This document shows, one piece after another, positions 1 through 8,838 of a stretch of DNA of 64,000 bases. Position 1 is the stretch's first letter. Every line of letters begins with the position of its first letter. Origin of the DNA: Tolumonas auensis DSM 9187 (GTDB taxonomy: Bacteria; Pseudomonadota; Gammaproteobacteria; Enterobacterales; Aeromonadaceae); contig NC_012691.1 of NCBI RefSeq assembly GCF_000023065.1, positions 2,214,501 through 2,278,500 of the forward strand, written 5' to 3'. The notes beneath the pieces are model-generated. The model was not told the DNA's origin. It was given only the letters and a program-made list of their open reading frames with translations, and did not search any database. The position numbers and the translations under genes were made by a program.

Positions 1-1310
1 ATCTGAATCGGCGCGGTCAATGCACCGGAACGCAGTAACAGTGACAGGTTATGCGCTTCCTGTGTGGTATCAATACCGGTGATACGGAAATCACTGCCCA
101 GACGGGACTGGATAGTCGCAACGTTAATTACTTCCTCATGTTTTTCGATACGACGCTTACCATCAGCGCCCGGTTCACCAACCGGTTTGTATTCGATAAA
201 CACAGAAGCCATCGCTTTACCGATACTGTCTTTGGTTGCGGTAGACATACGGTTACCGCCAACGCCATCCAGCTTGATACTAACCTGAGGACGACCATAC
301 TCATCCGCACTGGATGAAGAACCCGTAATGTGATCACCGGTCAGGATAATACGTTTCTGTAATACTACCGGACGGCCGTTACGGTCATAAAACAGTTCAG
401 AGTTAGGAGGAACCTGACCGTTCATCGCTGCAGCAGCATCCGCATTTTCATCAACCAGACGGAATTCCAGTGTTGCAGTCGCGCCCAGAATTTCTTTCGC
501 GCGCGCTGTATCCTGAATACCTGGCAGTTCAACGACAATACGGGCTGTACCCTGACGCTGAACCAGTGGTTCGGCCACACCCAGTTCATTTACACGATTA
601 CGGATAATGGTGATGTTCTGTTCCAGCGCATCTTCCGTCACTGATTTCTGTTTTGCTTCGGACATAGAAGCTTTAACCCAGAACTGGCCTTTATCTTCAT
701 AGTCAGTGAGCGTTAAATCAATATGACGTTTACGCAGATGTGCCAGACCTTTCTGCTGGGTATCGCTGTCACGGAAAGCAACAACCACATCGCCAGCAGC
801 ACGACGCACGCCAGCATAGCGAATACCGTCTTCACGCAGTGAAGTGCGGAAATCCTGCACTAGCTGTTCCTGTGCTTTATTGATGGCCTCGTCCATGTCC
901 ACTTCCATCAGGAAGTGCACACCACCACGCAAATCAAGACCCAGCTTCAGCGGGCTTGCGCCAATTGAAGTCAGCCATTCCGGCGTTGCGGGAGCCAGGT
1001 TCAGCGCGGTAATAAATTTGTCGCCCAGTGCTTGTGTAACCAGCTCTCTGGCTTGCAGCTGATCATCGGTATTATTGAAGCGGACCAGTATCTGATTGTT
1101 TTCTAATACTGCGCTTTTGATGGAGATTTTGGCAGTATCCAGCGATTTTTTTACAGTATCCAGAGTGTCGACTTTTACGTCATGACCACGAATAGCTGAA
1201 ACCTGTAATGCTGGATCTTCGCCATATAAATTAGGTGCGGAATAAAGTGTACCGATGATGACCACGAAGGCCACCATCAGATACTTCCACAGAGGATACC
1301 GGTTTAACAC
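1..1310 (-). CDS. secD: SecD, protein translocase subunit (partial, C-terminus outside window)
   Basis: SecD works with SecF (and YajC) in the inner membrane; it pulls preproteins out of SecYEG on the periplasmic side using the proton-motive force. The frame is open from the window edge to a GTG start at 1310, which follows GGGAG at a good distance. About 436 residues are visible, against roughly 615 in full SecD. The N-terminus reads [12 protein letters not shown] followed by a hydrophobic stretch (first membrane helix), then the large periplasmic P1 region. The C-terminal membrane bundle lies outside the window. It is directly downstream of yajC on the same strand (about 30 bp), the classic tgt-yajC-secD-secF order, so secF is expected just beyond the left edge. 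Identity is secure; only the truncation by the window is odd. Confidence 0.95.
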   Translation of the reverse strand, partial: MLNRYPLWKYLMVAFVVIIGTLYSAPNLYGEDPALQVSAIRGHDVKVDTLDTVKKSLDTAKISIKSAVLENNQILVRFNNTDDQLQARELVTQALGDKFITALNLAPATPEWLTSIGASPLKLGLDLRGGVHFLMEVDMDEAINKAQEQLVQDFRTSLREDGIRYAGVRRAAGDVVVAFRDSDTQQKGLAHLRKRHIDLTLTDYEDKGQFWVKASMSEAKQKSVTEDALEQNITIIRNRVNELGVAEPLVQRQGTARIVVELPGIQDTARAKEILGATATLEFRLVDENADAAAAMNGQVPPNSELFYDRNGRPVVLQKRIILTGDHITGSSSSADEYGRPQVSIKLDGVGGNRMSTATKDSIGKAMASVFIEYKPVGEPGADGKRRIEKHEEVINVATIQSRLGSDFRITGIDTTQEAHNLSLLLRSGALTAPIQ

Positions 1311-1339
1311 GGTTTAACTCCCAGGAAAGTGGATTGAGA

Positions 1340-1678
1340 TTACAGAGACTGAATCGTGCCTTTTGGCAGAACAGCGGTGATGTAATCTTTCTTAATAGTG
1401 ATGCTGGTCTGATCGTTCAGCGCCAGCACGATATAATCACTATCAGCACTGATTTTGGCGATCTTGCCAACCAGACCACCAGAGGTCAGAACTTCATCAC
1501 CTTTACCCAGCGAGCTCATCAGGTTTTTCTGTTCTTTCGCACGTTTGGACTGAGGACGGAAAATAAAGAAATAGAAAAACAGCAGAAAAATACCAACAAT
1601 CGCGATCTGCTCAATACCGCCGGTCACAGAAGATGCTGCACCGCCGTCAGCTGCATAGGCTTTAGCCAAAAGACTCAT
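1340..1678 (-). CDS. yajC: YajC, Sec translocase accessory membrane protein
   Basis: A 112-residue protein with one membrane helix (about residues 24-42, hydrophobic and ending in FFYFFIFRPQ) followed by a basic, charged cytoplasmic tail typical of YajC. The RPQSKRAKEQKN motif after the helix is a family hallmark. YajC joins the SecDF holotranslocon. The start at 1678 follows GAGGAAGTAAT. It lies between tgt and secD on one strand with short gaps, so it is probably co-transcribed with both. Length matches the family (about 110 aa). Confidence 0.95.
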   Translation of the reverse strand: MSLLAKAYAADGGAASSVTGGIEQIAIVGIFLLFFYFFIFRPQSKRAKEQKNLMSSLGKGDEVLTSGGLVGKIAKISADSDYIVLALNDQTSITIKKDYITAVLPKGTIQSL

Positions 1679-1710
1679 ATTACTTCCTCGTTATTAATTT
1701 AAATCGTACA

Positions 1711-2943
<1,233 letters not shown>

Positions 2944-2994
2944 TCACAGAATCTCCTCTACTGACACGTCGTGAATCCGTCCATGGAGACTCCG

Positions 2995-3014
2995 CCGCGC
3001 CATCCCTGGCGCGG
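2995..3014. repeat. GC-rich hairpin at the left edge of repeat copy 2
   Basis: Perfect 8-bp inverted repeat CCGCGCCA / TGGCGCGG around a 4-base loop (TCCC). The right arm is the first part of repeat copy 2. There is no T-run on either side, so an intrinsic terminator is unlikely. It could be an mRNA-stabilising or processing structure, like REP-type palindromes. Confidence 0.6.
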
Positions 3015-3063
3015 AGGGTCATCCGAGGAGACCCTGTGAACCTGTCTGATTTCCGCAGACAAA
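3008..3063. repeat. 56-bp direct repeat, copy 2 (tgt-queA gap)
   Basis: Second copy of the element at 2880-2935 (51 of 56 positions identical). It ends seven bases before the queA stop codon, so it would form the 3' untranslated part of a queA transcript or the spacer of a queA-tgt mRNA. Confidence 0.8.
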
Positions 3064-3070
3064 AGCGGAG

Positions 3071-4117
3071 CTAAAGGCTCTGCCGCGTTATAAACATGGC
3101 ATCGCCGTAGCTGAAGAAGCGATAACCGGATGTTATCGCTTCCTGATAGGCATTCATCACATGCTCATAACCGGCGAATGCGGATACCAGCATGATCAGT
3201 GTAGAGCCGGGTAAATGGAAATTGGTGATCAGCACATCCACCAGCTGATACTGGTAGCCAGGAAAAATAAAGATACTGGTATCACCAAAGAACGGTGACA
3301 GCGGTTTACCCGCTTTCAGTGAAGCTTGTGCCGCGGTTTCCAGAGAACGGACTGAGGTTGTACCTACCGCGACTACCCGCCCGCCCCGTTCACGGGTCGC
3401 ATTAATTTTGGCGATAACTTCGGCCGGTACTTCGGCATATTCACTGTGCATCTGATGATCTTCCAGACGCTCTACCCGCACCGGTTGGAAGGTCCCTGCG
3501 CCAACATGCAGTGTGACATACGCAAAATCGACCCCTTTTTCACGTAATGCAGCAAGTAACGGTTCATCAAAATGCAAACCGGCCGTAGGTGCGGCAACGG
3601 CGCCCGGACGTTGGTTATAAACGGTCTGGTAACGCTCTTTATCTGAGTTTTCATCAGGCCGGTCAATATACGGCGGCAGCGGCATGTGTCCGATCTGATT
3701 CAGGATATCCAGCACCGGCAAATCACCGGCAAAATGCAGTTCGAACAGGGTATCGTGGCGAGCCACCATCTTTGCGGAAAAGCCATTATCCAGCAGGATC
3801 TGAGTGCCGGGTTTCGGTGCCTTTGAGGCGCGCACATGCGCCAGCACGGAGTGGTCGTCCAGAATACGCTCCACCAGAATTTCCAGTTTACCACCACTGG
3901 CCTTCTGGCCGAACATTCGGGCCGGAATAACGCGCGTATTATTGAACACCAGCAGATCGCCGGGTTGCAGTAAATCCAGCACATCGCGGAACTGCCCATG
4001 GCGGGTTTCACCGCTGTTGCCATCAAGCATCAGCAGACGACTGGCACTACGTTCCGGCATTGGATAACGGGCGATTAACTCATCAGGCAGGTCAAACTGA
4101 AAATCGGATACAAGCAT
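3071..4117 (-). CDS. queA: S-adenosylmethionine:tRNA ribosyltransferase-isomerase (QueA)
   Basis: Transfers the ribosyl group of AdoMet to preQ1 in tRNA to make epoxyqueuosine, the step after Tgt. The ATG at 4117 gives a 348-aa protein starting [19 protein letters not shown], the standard QueA N-terminus; the frame extends 19 codons further with a non-family sequence. Typical blocks include [37 protein letters not shown] and the C-terminal [20 protein letters not shown]. It is upstream of tgt on the same strand, separated by about 240 bp of repeat-bearing DNA, and divergent from the protease gene. Confidence 0.96.
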   Translation of the reverse strand: MLVSDFQFDLPDELIARYPMPERSASRLLMLDGNSGETRHGQFRDVLDLLQPGDLLVFNNTRVIPARMFGQKASGGKLEILVERILDDHSVLAHVRASKAPKPGTQILLDNGFSAKMVARHDTLFELHFAGDLPVLDILNQIGHMPLPPYIDRPDENSDKERYQTVYNQRPGAVAAPTAGLHFDEPLLAALREKGVDFAYVTLHVGAGTFQPVRVERLEDHQMHSEYAEVPAEVIAKINATRERGGRVVAVGTTSVRSLETAAQASLKAGKPLSPFFGDTSIFIFPGYQYQLVDVLITNFHLPGSTLIMLVSAFAGYEHVMNAYQEAITSGYRFFSYGDAMFITRQSL

Positions 4118-4253
4118 GGAAGAATTCTCTAGAAAAAACGCCGCTAGTCTATTGGTTAGAAAAAGGTGAATCAAGCGCTTCCGGCTGTGGCAGAAAACCC
4201 ATTTTCACGCTAGTTTAATTAATAACGCCCTTTTATTACGAATAAATACAATT

Positions 4254-5114
4254 ATGCTGCGATCTTTACTTATTTTTGCTCTGCTCTGGCTAAATATTGT
4301 CTCTTCAAGTTATGCAGAGACTATTTCACCCAAAGTAGTCGGCGGTACAACGGTACCGGTTGCGCCTTCCTGGATGGCTGCACTATGGATTGATACAGGA
4401 TCAGGTATCGATTTCTGTAGTGGTACGCTTATTGATACTCAATGGATAATGACTGCCGCACATTGTGTCGAGATGGGAAATGCCCCTGTTATCACAGCAC
4501 AAATAGGTCAGGCAGACATCACAGAGCCGGCAAATCTGGCGGTCGTCGATAAAATCGTGATTTCGCCGAATTATAATAGTTCGACGATGTATGGTGATAT
4601 TGCCCTGTTGCATATTACTACGCCGCAATATGTTCCTACCGTGACTTTACCCTACCGCAATGCCTCATCGTCTGAACTTTATGAAGGCATCCAAATGCGT
4701 GTATACGGCTGGGGCGAAACCGAGGCCGGCGTAACAGAAGACTATGCATCTGCCACCCCTTATCTGCAGACGGCAACACTAACATTCCAGGGATTTGATT
4801 ACGATTTCCCAGATCATATTTTTGCCGGTGATTACGGTAAAGATACCTGCTTCGGCGACAGCGGCAGTCCTCTGCTCTTCGAGGGTATTCAATACGGTAT
4901 TACCAGTTTTGGTTTTACCTATACTTGCGGAACCGGGATTCCTGGTGGTTACACCGATGTCAGCCATTACAGCAACTGGATCAGCGATACGATCGCATGG
5001 ATTGACGGTACCGATGATCACCACCATTCCAGTGGCGGTGGCAGCGGGACAGAGCTGGCGTTGATGGGGTTCGCATTATTACTGCTTCGGCTCGGCTTTC
5101 GTTTTCGGCTATAA
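4254..5114 (+). CDS. Secreted trypsin-like serine protease with GlyGly-CTERM-type tail
   Basis: A 286-residue S1 (chymotrypsin-fold) protease. A signal peptide spans residues 1-21, and VVGG (28-31) resembles an activation site. The triad is visible: His70 in TAAHC, Asp115 in GDIALL, Ser203 in GDSGSP. Asp197, six residues before the serine, occupies the S1-pocket position that gives trypsin-like specificity for Lys/Arg. The C-terminus has a His/Ser/Gly-rich linker (256-265), a hydrophobic helix and a basic end, the pattern of GlyGly-CTERM sorting signals cut by rhombosortase. It is therefore probably exported by type II secretion and held at or released from the cell surface. No rhombosortase gene is in the window. 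No strong ribosome binding site precedes the ATG. The physiological substrate is unknown. Confidence 0.88.
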   Translation: MLRSLLIFALLWLNIVSSSYAETISPKVVGGTTVPVAPSWMAALWIDTGSGIDFCSGTLIDTQWIMTAAHCVEMGNAPVITAQIGQADITEPANLAVVDKIVISPNYNSSTMYGDIALLHITTPQYVPTVTLPYRNASSSELYEGIQMRVYGWGETEAGVTEDYASATPYLQTATLTFQGFDYDFPDHIFAGDYGKDTCFGDSGSPLLFEGIQYGITSFGFTYTCGTGIPGGYTDVSHYSNWISDTIAWIDGTDDHHHSSGGGSGTELALMGFALLLLRLGFRFRL

Positions 5115-5150
5115 TTATCCGGCCTTGAACGACGAGAGAGAATAATCAGA

Positions 5151-5810
5151 ATGACCCAGGACGAAATGAAGAAAGCGGTAGGACAGGCTGCTTTAGCTTA
5201 TGTACAACCCAACACCATTATTGGTGTAGGTACCGGTTCAACCGTTAATTGCTTTATTGATGCACTGGCCAGCATCAAAGATCAGATCAAAGCCGCAGTA
5301 TCCAGCTCCGAAGCCTCTACAGCCCGTCTGCAGGCGCTGGGAATTACGGTTGTTGATCTGAATGATGTGACTGAATTTGATATTTATGTCGACGGTGCCG
5401 ACGAGATCAATCCGCATATGGAAATGATCAAAGGCGGTGGTGCCGCACTGACCCGTGAGAAAATCGTCGCGGCGGTTGCAAAACGTTTTATCTGTATCGC
5501 TGATGCCACCAAGCAGGTTGAGGTAATGGGTAAATTTCCATTGCCGGTAGAAGTGATCCCGCTGGCCCGCGAATATGTCGCACGTGAACTGCGGAAACTG
5601 GGTGGTAATCCGGTATACCGTGAAGGTGTGATCACCGATAACCAGTGCCAGATCCTGGATGTACATGGTCTGCAGATCACGAATGCGAAAGCATTGGAGC
5701 TGGTTATAAACCAGATCCCTGGCGTTGTGACTGTAGGTTTATTTGCTCAGCGCGGTGCTGATGTTGCCCTGATCGGTTCACCAGATGGTGTTACCACGAT
5801 CACCAAGTAA
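5151..5810 (+). CDS. rpiA: Ribose-5-phosphate isomerase A
   Basis: Interconverts ribose-5-phosphate and ribulose-5-phosphate in the non-oxidative pentose phosphate pathway. The 219-aa length is exactly that of the RpiA family. Visible signatures are [15 protein letters not shown] (phosphate loop), [10 protein letters not shown] (catalytic Asp region), [14 protein letters not shown] and the C-terminal [14 protein letters not shown]. The start at 5151 is preceded by GAGAGAATAATCAGA. It stands alone between the protease gene and a strong bidirectional terminator. Confidence 0.97.
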
Positions 5811-5824
5811 TTATCAGCCACAAA

Positions 5825-5850
5825 AAAGGCGCTTTTAAAAAAGCGCCTTT
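5825..5850. terminator. Bidirectional intrinsic terminator between rpiA and the GT4 gene
   Basis: Perfect 12-bp stem AAAGGCGCTTTT / AAAAGCGCCTTT separated by two bases, A-rich on the left and T-rich on the right. It lies 15 bases after the rpiA stop and 10 bases beyond the end of the convergent gene, so it can serve both. Confidence 0.9.
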
Positions 5851-5860
5851 CTTATATTTC

Positions 5861-6889
5861 TTAAATTGGTTCGCCCGGATCGTTATTTACCGATTCACCT
5901 GCCTTCAGCAGCCAGCAAGCAATACACAAAGGTGTATACGCAACAACAATCAATGGGATCCCCCATCGCTCATTATTCATGACGATATAAGCCAGCGGGA
6001 ACAGCCACAGCCAGTTGACCAGCCATAAGGTCAGCGTGACATAAAAGTGGTTTTCCCAGCGACGCGCCAGGATCTGATAGGCGTGCATCCTGTGACTACG
6101 GTGCCAGTCATTACCATGCATGATACGCACAGCCAGCGACCAGCCGCTGTCGACAATAAACCACCCCATCATGATCAGCCAGCACCAGAGGTTAATCGGT
6201 GTATCAGTCGCCAGCAGCAAACCTAAGGTCGCGATAAATACGCCCAGAAAACTGCTCCCGGCATCGCCCATAAAGATTTTTGCCGGCGGCCAGTTCCAGG
6301 CCAGAAAGCCTAAAACAGGCGCACACATCAGGATCAGCGGCAAACTCCACTGTGATTCATCAGTGAATGCCAGCAATACGGATGAGACAAACATCATAAT
6401 GAATGCCTGACTACCGGCAAATCCGTCAACACCATCCATGAAGTTGAATATGTTCACGAAAGCCATGATACCGAACACAATCAGCGGCAACCAGAATCCG
6501 GAAAAATAGAGATAGTCTTCCCAGAACAGCACCACCAGATCACGGCTATACCAGGTCAGCACGGCAATGGCCGATAAAACCTGAATACCCAGTCTGACTT
6601 TGACTGATAAAGGAAACAGATCATGGACCAGGTTACCAATCACCAGTACCAGCCCTGAAAAACAGAGCGCACGGGTAGCGGCAAGATCGATCAGGCGATA
6701 ATGATAAAGCATCAGAAATACTGCCAGCATCGCCAGAAAAAGCGCATATCCACCGCCCCGCGGTACGGGTAATAACGGACCATGTTTGAAATGAGGCATC
6801 GCCAGCGCATGACGCCACAATGCAATACGACGAACTATCGCGGTAAGCAGGAAGCTACCGACGAAGATGGAAAGAAAATGTGTCATCAT
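5861..6889 (-). CDS. MraY/WecA-family undecaprenyl-phosphate sugar-1-phosphate transferase
   Basis: A polytopic inner-membrane enzyme of glycosyltransferase family 4 that loads a sugar-1-phosphate onto undecaprenyl phosphate to start a surface glycan. Family marks are PRGGG near the N-terminus, the catalytic FNFMDGVDGFAG loop, PPAKIFMGDAGSSFLG, and HRSHRMHAYQ in the last cytoplasmic loop. Around ten membrane helices are apparent. The ATG at 6889 gives 342 aa; a GTG eight codons earlier is possible. It resembles WbpL/WecA-like proteins. It is not inside the polysaccharide cluster, which has its own initiator (wbaP), so it may serve a second glycan. Substrate unknown. Confidence 0.85.
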   Translation of the reverse strand: MMTHFLSIFVGSFLLTAIVRRIALWRHALAMPHFKHGPLLPVPRGGGYALFLAMLAVFLMLYHYRLIDLAATRALCFSGLVLVIGNLVHDLFPLSVKVRLGIQVLSAIAVLTWYSRDLVVLFWEDYLYFSGFWLPLIVFGIMAFVNIFNFMDGVDGFAGSQAFIMMFVSSVLLAFTDESQWSLPLILMCAPVLGFLAWNWPPAKIFMGDAGSSFLGVFIATLGLLLATDTPINLWCWLIMMGWFIVDSGWSLAVRIMHGNDWHRSHRMHAYQILARRWENHFYVTLTLWLVNWLWLFPLAYIVMNNERWGIPLIVVAYTPLCIACWLLKAGESVNNDPGEPI

Positions 6890-7101
6890 AATTGGGTGAC
6901 CACTACTGCACACTACTATTGTTTTATGAGAGTTAGACGGAAACCAACTCTATTGTTGTCTGGTTATTATATACATTTCCCTGAAAACAGCTGCTTTAAC
7001 TCACTTTCATTATTAAGATTTTTTAGTTCCAGCGACAAAGCCGACAAAACAGACATTTTTGTCATATCGCCAGTCAAATTTACGACGTTTTGCCAATGAA
7101 A

Positions 7102-7129
7102 AACCCCGGCATGCAGGCATGACGGGGTT
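7102..7129 (-). terminator. Intrinsic terminator of the HEPN-MNT/unknown gene group
   Basis: On the minus strand AACCCCG pairs with CGGGGTT, with inner GCATG complementarity, followed by TTTTTC. It sits 25 bp past the stop of the gene at 7155-7715. Confidence 0.85.
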
Positions 7130-7154
7130 CTGTGGATCAGACAGAAAAATCAGA

Positions 7155-7715
7155 TCAAAGCGCGCCGCGGGTTTCCCGTTTCGCTGCAGTGATACAGCTC
7201 AGGGCATCAGCCCAGACCACTTCATTAAAACCGGAACGGTAACTTTTCAGTGAATCATAAACGGTGGCAATTTTTTCACCGGATGACTGGCCTTTGAAAT
7301 CACTTTTTTCCAGACCCAGTAAATCGCTCAGTTCAGCCCACACCAGCCCTTCCGGAAGCGGAATGATGTCTGCAGTCACGCCATTCAACGTCACTTTCAT
7401 CTCTTTTGCTGCATTTACAACAAAGAATAAAGGCGTTACACCATTCGCCAAATCAGCCGCATAAGCTGAGAAGAAATGCTCCAGTTCAGCCAGCTCATGC
7501 ACCAGACCACTTAACATTTGGATTTTGTCAGTACCTGCGAGCACAACCGCCTGTTCAATCACAGAAACCGGCGGTTTACGACGGCCAGCTGAATCAGCCA
7601 CATCCCCTTCCACTAACACCAACTCACCGCGATAACCGGATAACTCTGCACCGGCTTTTTCGATGAAATTCATGTTAAACAACCGTCCATTTTGCTCGTA
7701 AGTATTTAACAGCAT
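7155..7715 (-). CDS. Protein of unknown function downstream of the HEPN-MNT pair
   Basis: I do not recognise this family. It encodes 186 residues from the ATG at 7715, preceded by GGAGG with a 9-base spacer. The product is acidic and soluble-looking, with no signal peptide or membrane helix. It has a heptad-like helical stretch around LSGLVHELAELEHFFSAY and a C-terminal helical segment with WADALSC. There are no evident catalytic motifs. It follows the MNT gene on the same strand after 70 bp and ends at a clear terminator, so it may be the last gene of that transcript. The ribosome binding site can be sequestered by an upstream complementary AACCTCC (separate entry), which suggests conditional translation. 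Confidence 0.75.
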   Translation of the reverse strand: MLLNTYEQNGRLFNMNFIEKAGAELSGYRGELVLVEGDVADSAGRRKPPVSVIEQAVVLAGTDKIQMLSGLVHELAELEHFFSAYAADLANGVTPLFFVVNAAKEMKVTLNGVTADIIPLPEGLVWAELSDLLGLEKSDFKGQSSGEKIATVYDSLKSYRSGFNEVVWADALSCITAAKRETRGAL

Positions 7716-7722
7716 AAGCACC

Positions 7723-7758
7723 AACCTCCAAGTCGATTAATAAAACTTCCCGGAGGTT
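7723..7758 (-). promoter_or_regulatory. Hairpin that can sequester the ribosome binding site of the 7155-7715 gene
   Basis: In the minus-strand RNA, AACCTCC (7758-7752) is perfectly complementary to GGAGGTT (7729-7723), which contains the Shine-Dalgarno sequence. Inner AAGT/ACTT adds four pairs around an 11-base AT-rich loop, with a GGG bulge. Such an anti-SD:SD pairing would block initiation until opened by temperature, a ligand, an RNA or translation from upstream. The structure is seen in the sequence; the function is inference. Confidence 0.55.
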
Positions 7759-7785
7759 ATTTATCAAAAAGTGTGCCAATGGTTG

Positions 7786-8085
7786 TTAAACCAGGCGGAT
7801 GCCTTCGGTGCGGGCCAGAACATGAATGGGTTGTTCAGGGTTAGTCTGCTGATGCAGTACAAGATCCACCTTGCACTCACCCCATGTGTCTTCAAAGGCG
7901 AGACGCAAGCGGATTTTTGCCATACCGGGATCGTCTATTGCCGGTGTTTCAATGTAGAGATCGATATCGCCGCCACGGGCGTTATCATCCACGCGGGAAC
8001 CGAATAACCAGATTTTCGCCTGCGGATGAATATGTTCATGTGTTAACCGAACAATATCGCTGACTTGTTGTGGTGTCAGACGCAT
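7786..8085 (-). CDS. MNT-type minimal nucleotidyltransferase, antitoxin of a HEPN-MNT pair
   Basis: A 99-residue DNA polymerase beta-superfamily nucleotidyltransferase. The signature GSRVDDNARGGDIDLYIE carries the GS and the DxD metal-binding aspartates. In characterised HepT-MntA modules the MNT partner neutralises the HEPN RNase, in some cases by AMPylating it. Its ATG overlaps the stop of the upstream HEPN gene (TAATG), so the two are translationally coupled. It differs in sequence from the second MNT gene at 31 kb. Biological role (phage defence, stress) is inferred from the family. Confidence 0.85.
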   Translation of the reverse strand: MRLTPQQVSDIVRLTHEHIHPQAKIWLFGSRVDDNARGGDIDLYIETPAIDDPGMAKIRLRLAFEDTWGECKVDLVLHQQTNPEQPIHVLARTEGIRLV

Positions 8086-8576
8086 TATTGCGGGTCTCCT
8101 GTAAAGACCCCAAGCTGCTGCAGATATTTCTCAGCAGCCAGAACCACTCCCAGCAAAGCCGGAGCCGTCTCCCAGGCACGATTGAGCGTCAGCGCCCTCT
8201 CCTGCTCTGCATCAGGATAATCATGCGAAAAACTATTCCGGATTTCCCGCATCAAACGCCATTCATCCACCGACGACAAAACAGCGTATTTTTCCATTTT
8301 GGAGAGCGTATCAGCCATATTGATGCTTTTTTCATCCAATACCAGCAAAATACTACGGAACAATTTATTGCCGATAGCATCCTGCAGATCAGCATAACGC
8401 ACACGAAATGCATCCAGCCGCTCAAACAGGCTTTCATCTTCTGTAGTTAATCGTTCACCGGTAAGCGGAAAATCAGCCTGTAAGCGTGCTAATGAACTAT
8501 TCAGACGATGCGCACAGCGGTTCACTTCTGACCAGTTTTGCAGAAGCAGCGGAACGTAGCGGGGATTAAGCAGCAT
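8085..8576 (-). CDS. HEPN-domain protein, probable RNase toxin partner of MNT
   Basis: A 163-residue, mostly helical protein. The HEPN active-site signature RX4HXY is visible as RNSFSHDY. In HepT-type toxins this motif cuts RNA, and the partner MNT protein masks or modifies it. I chose the ATG at 8576 (MLLNPRYVPLLLQNW); an ATG 11 codons earlier exists but lacks a ribosome binding site. It overlaps the MNT gene by one base, the usual toxin-antitoxin arrangement. A terminator about 57 bp upstream isolates this unit from the polysaccharide locus. Confidence 0.83.
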   Translation of the reverse strand: MLLNPRYVPLLLQNWSEVNRCAHRLNSSLARLQADFPLTGERLTTEDESLFERLDAFRVRYADLQDAIGNKLFRSILLVLDEKSINMADTLSKMEKYAVLSSVDEWRLMREIRNSFSHDYPDAEQERALTLNRAWETAPALLGVVLAAEKYLQQLGVFTGDPQ

Positions 8577-8632
8577 GGTATTCTCATTCCAGAATATTTT
8601 TGACAGCATAGCAACAGGCCGGAAAACAAAAA

Positions 8633-8662
8633 AGCCCTGAGATACCGATGAATCTCAGGGCT
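8633..8662 (-). terminator. Intrinsic terminator after the AT-rich membrane gene
   Basis: Perfect 11-bp stem AGCCCTGAGAT / ATCTCAGGGCT with an 8-base loop. In minus-strand reading it is followed by TTTTTTGTTTT. The stem is nearly the same as that of the terminator at 10634-10667 on the other side of the AT-rich gene. Confidence 0.85.
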
Positions 8663-8838
8663 AGATCATGAAACAGTATGGTCTCTAAGAATTTACGTGC
8701 TGTATTCTCTATTCCTTTCTGCCAGTTTTTATTTCCGCTTGATACTTGCTTTAAAGCGCTTATCCACTATCAGTAAGTTCATAGCGACATAACACAAAGT
8801 TCTCATCTGCATCACCCCATTTGATAGAGGTTCTTAAA
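8663..8838 (-). other. Gap between terminator and membrane gene, with a possible 27-codon ORF
   Basis: Contains a short minus-strand reading frame (8729-8812, MQMRTLCYVAMNLLIVDKRF..., 27 codons) with GGGG upstream. It is too short to name. It could be a decayed gene end at the border of the polysaccharide locus or chance. Confidence 0.3.
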
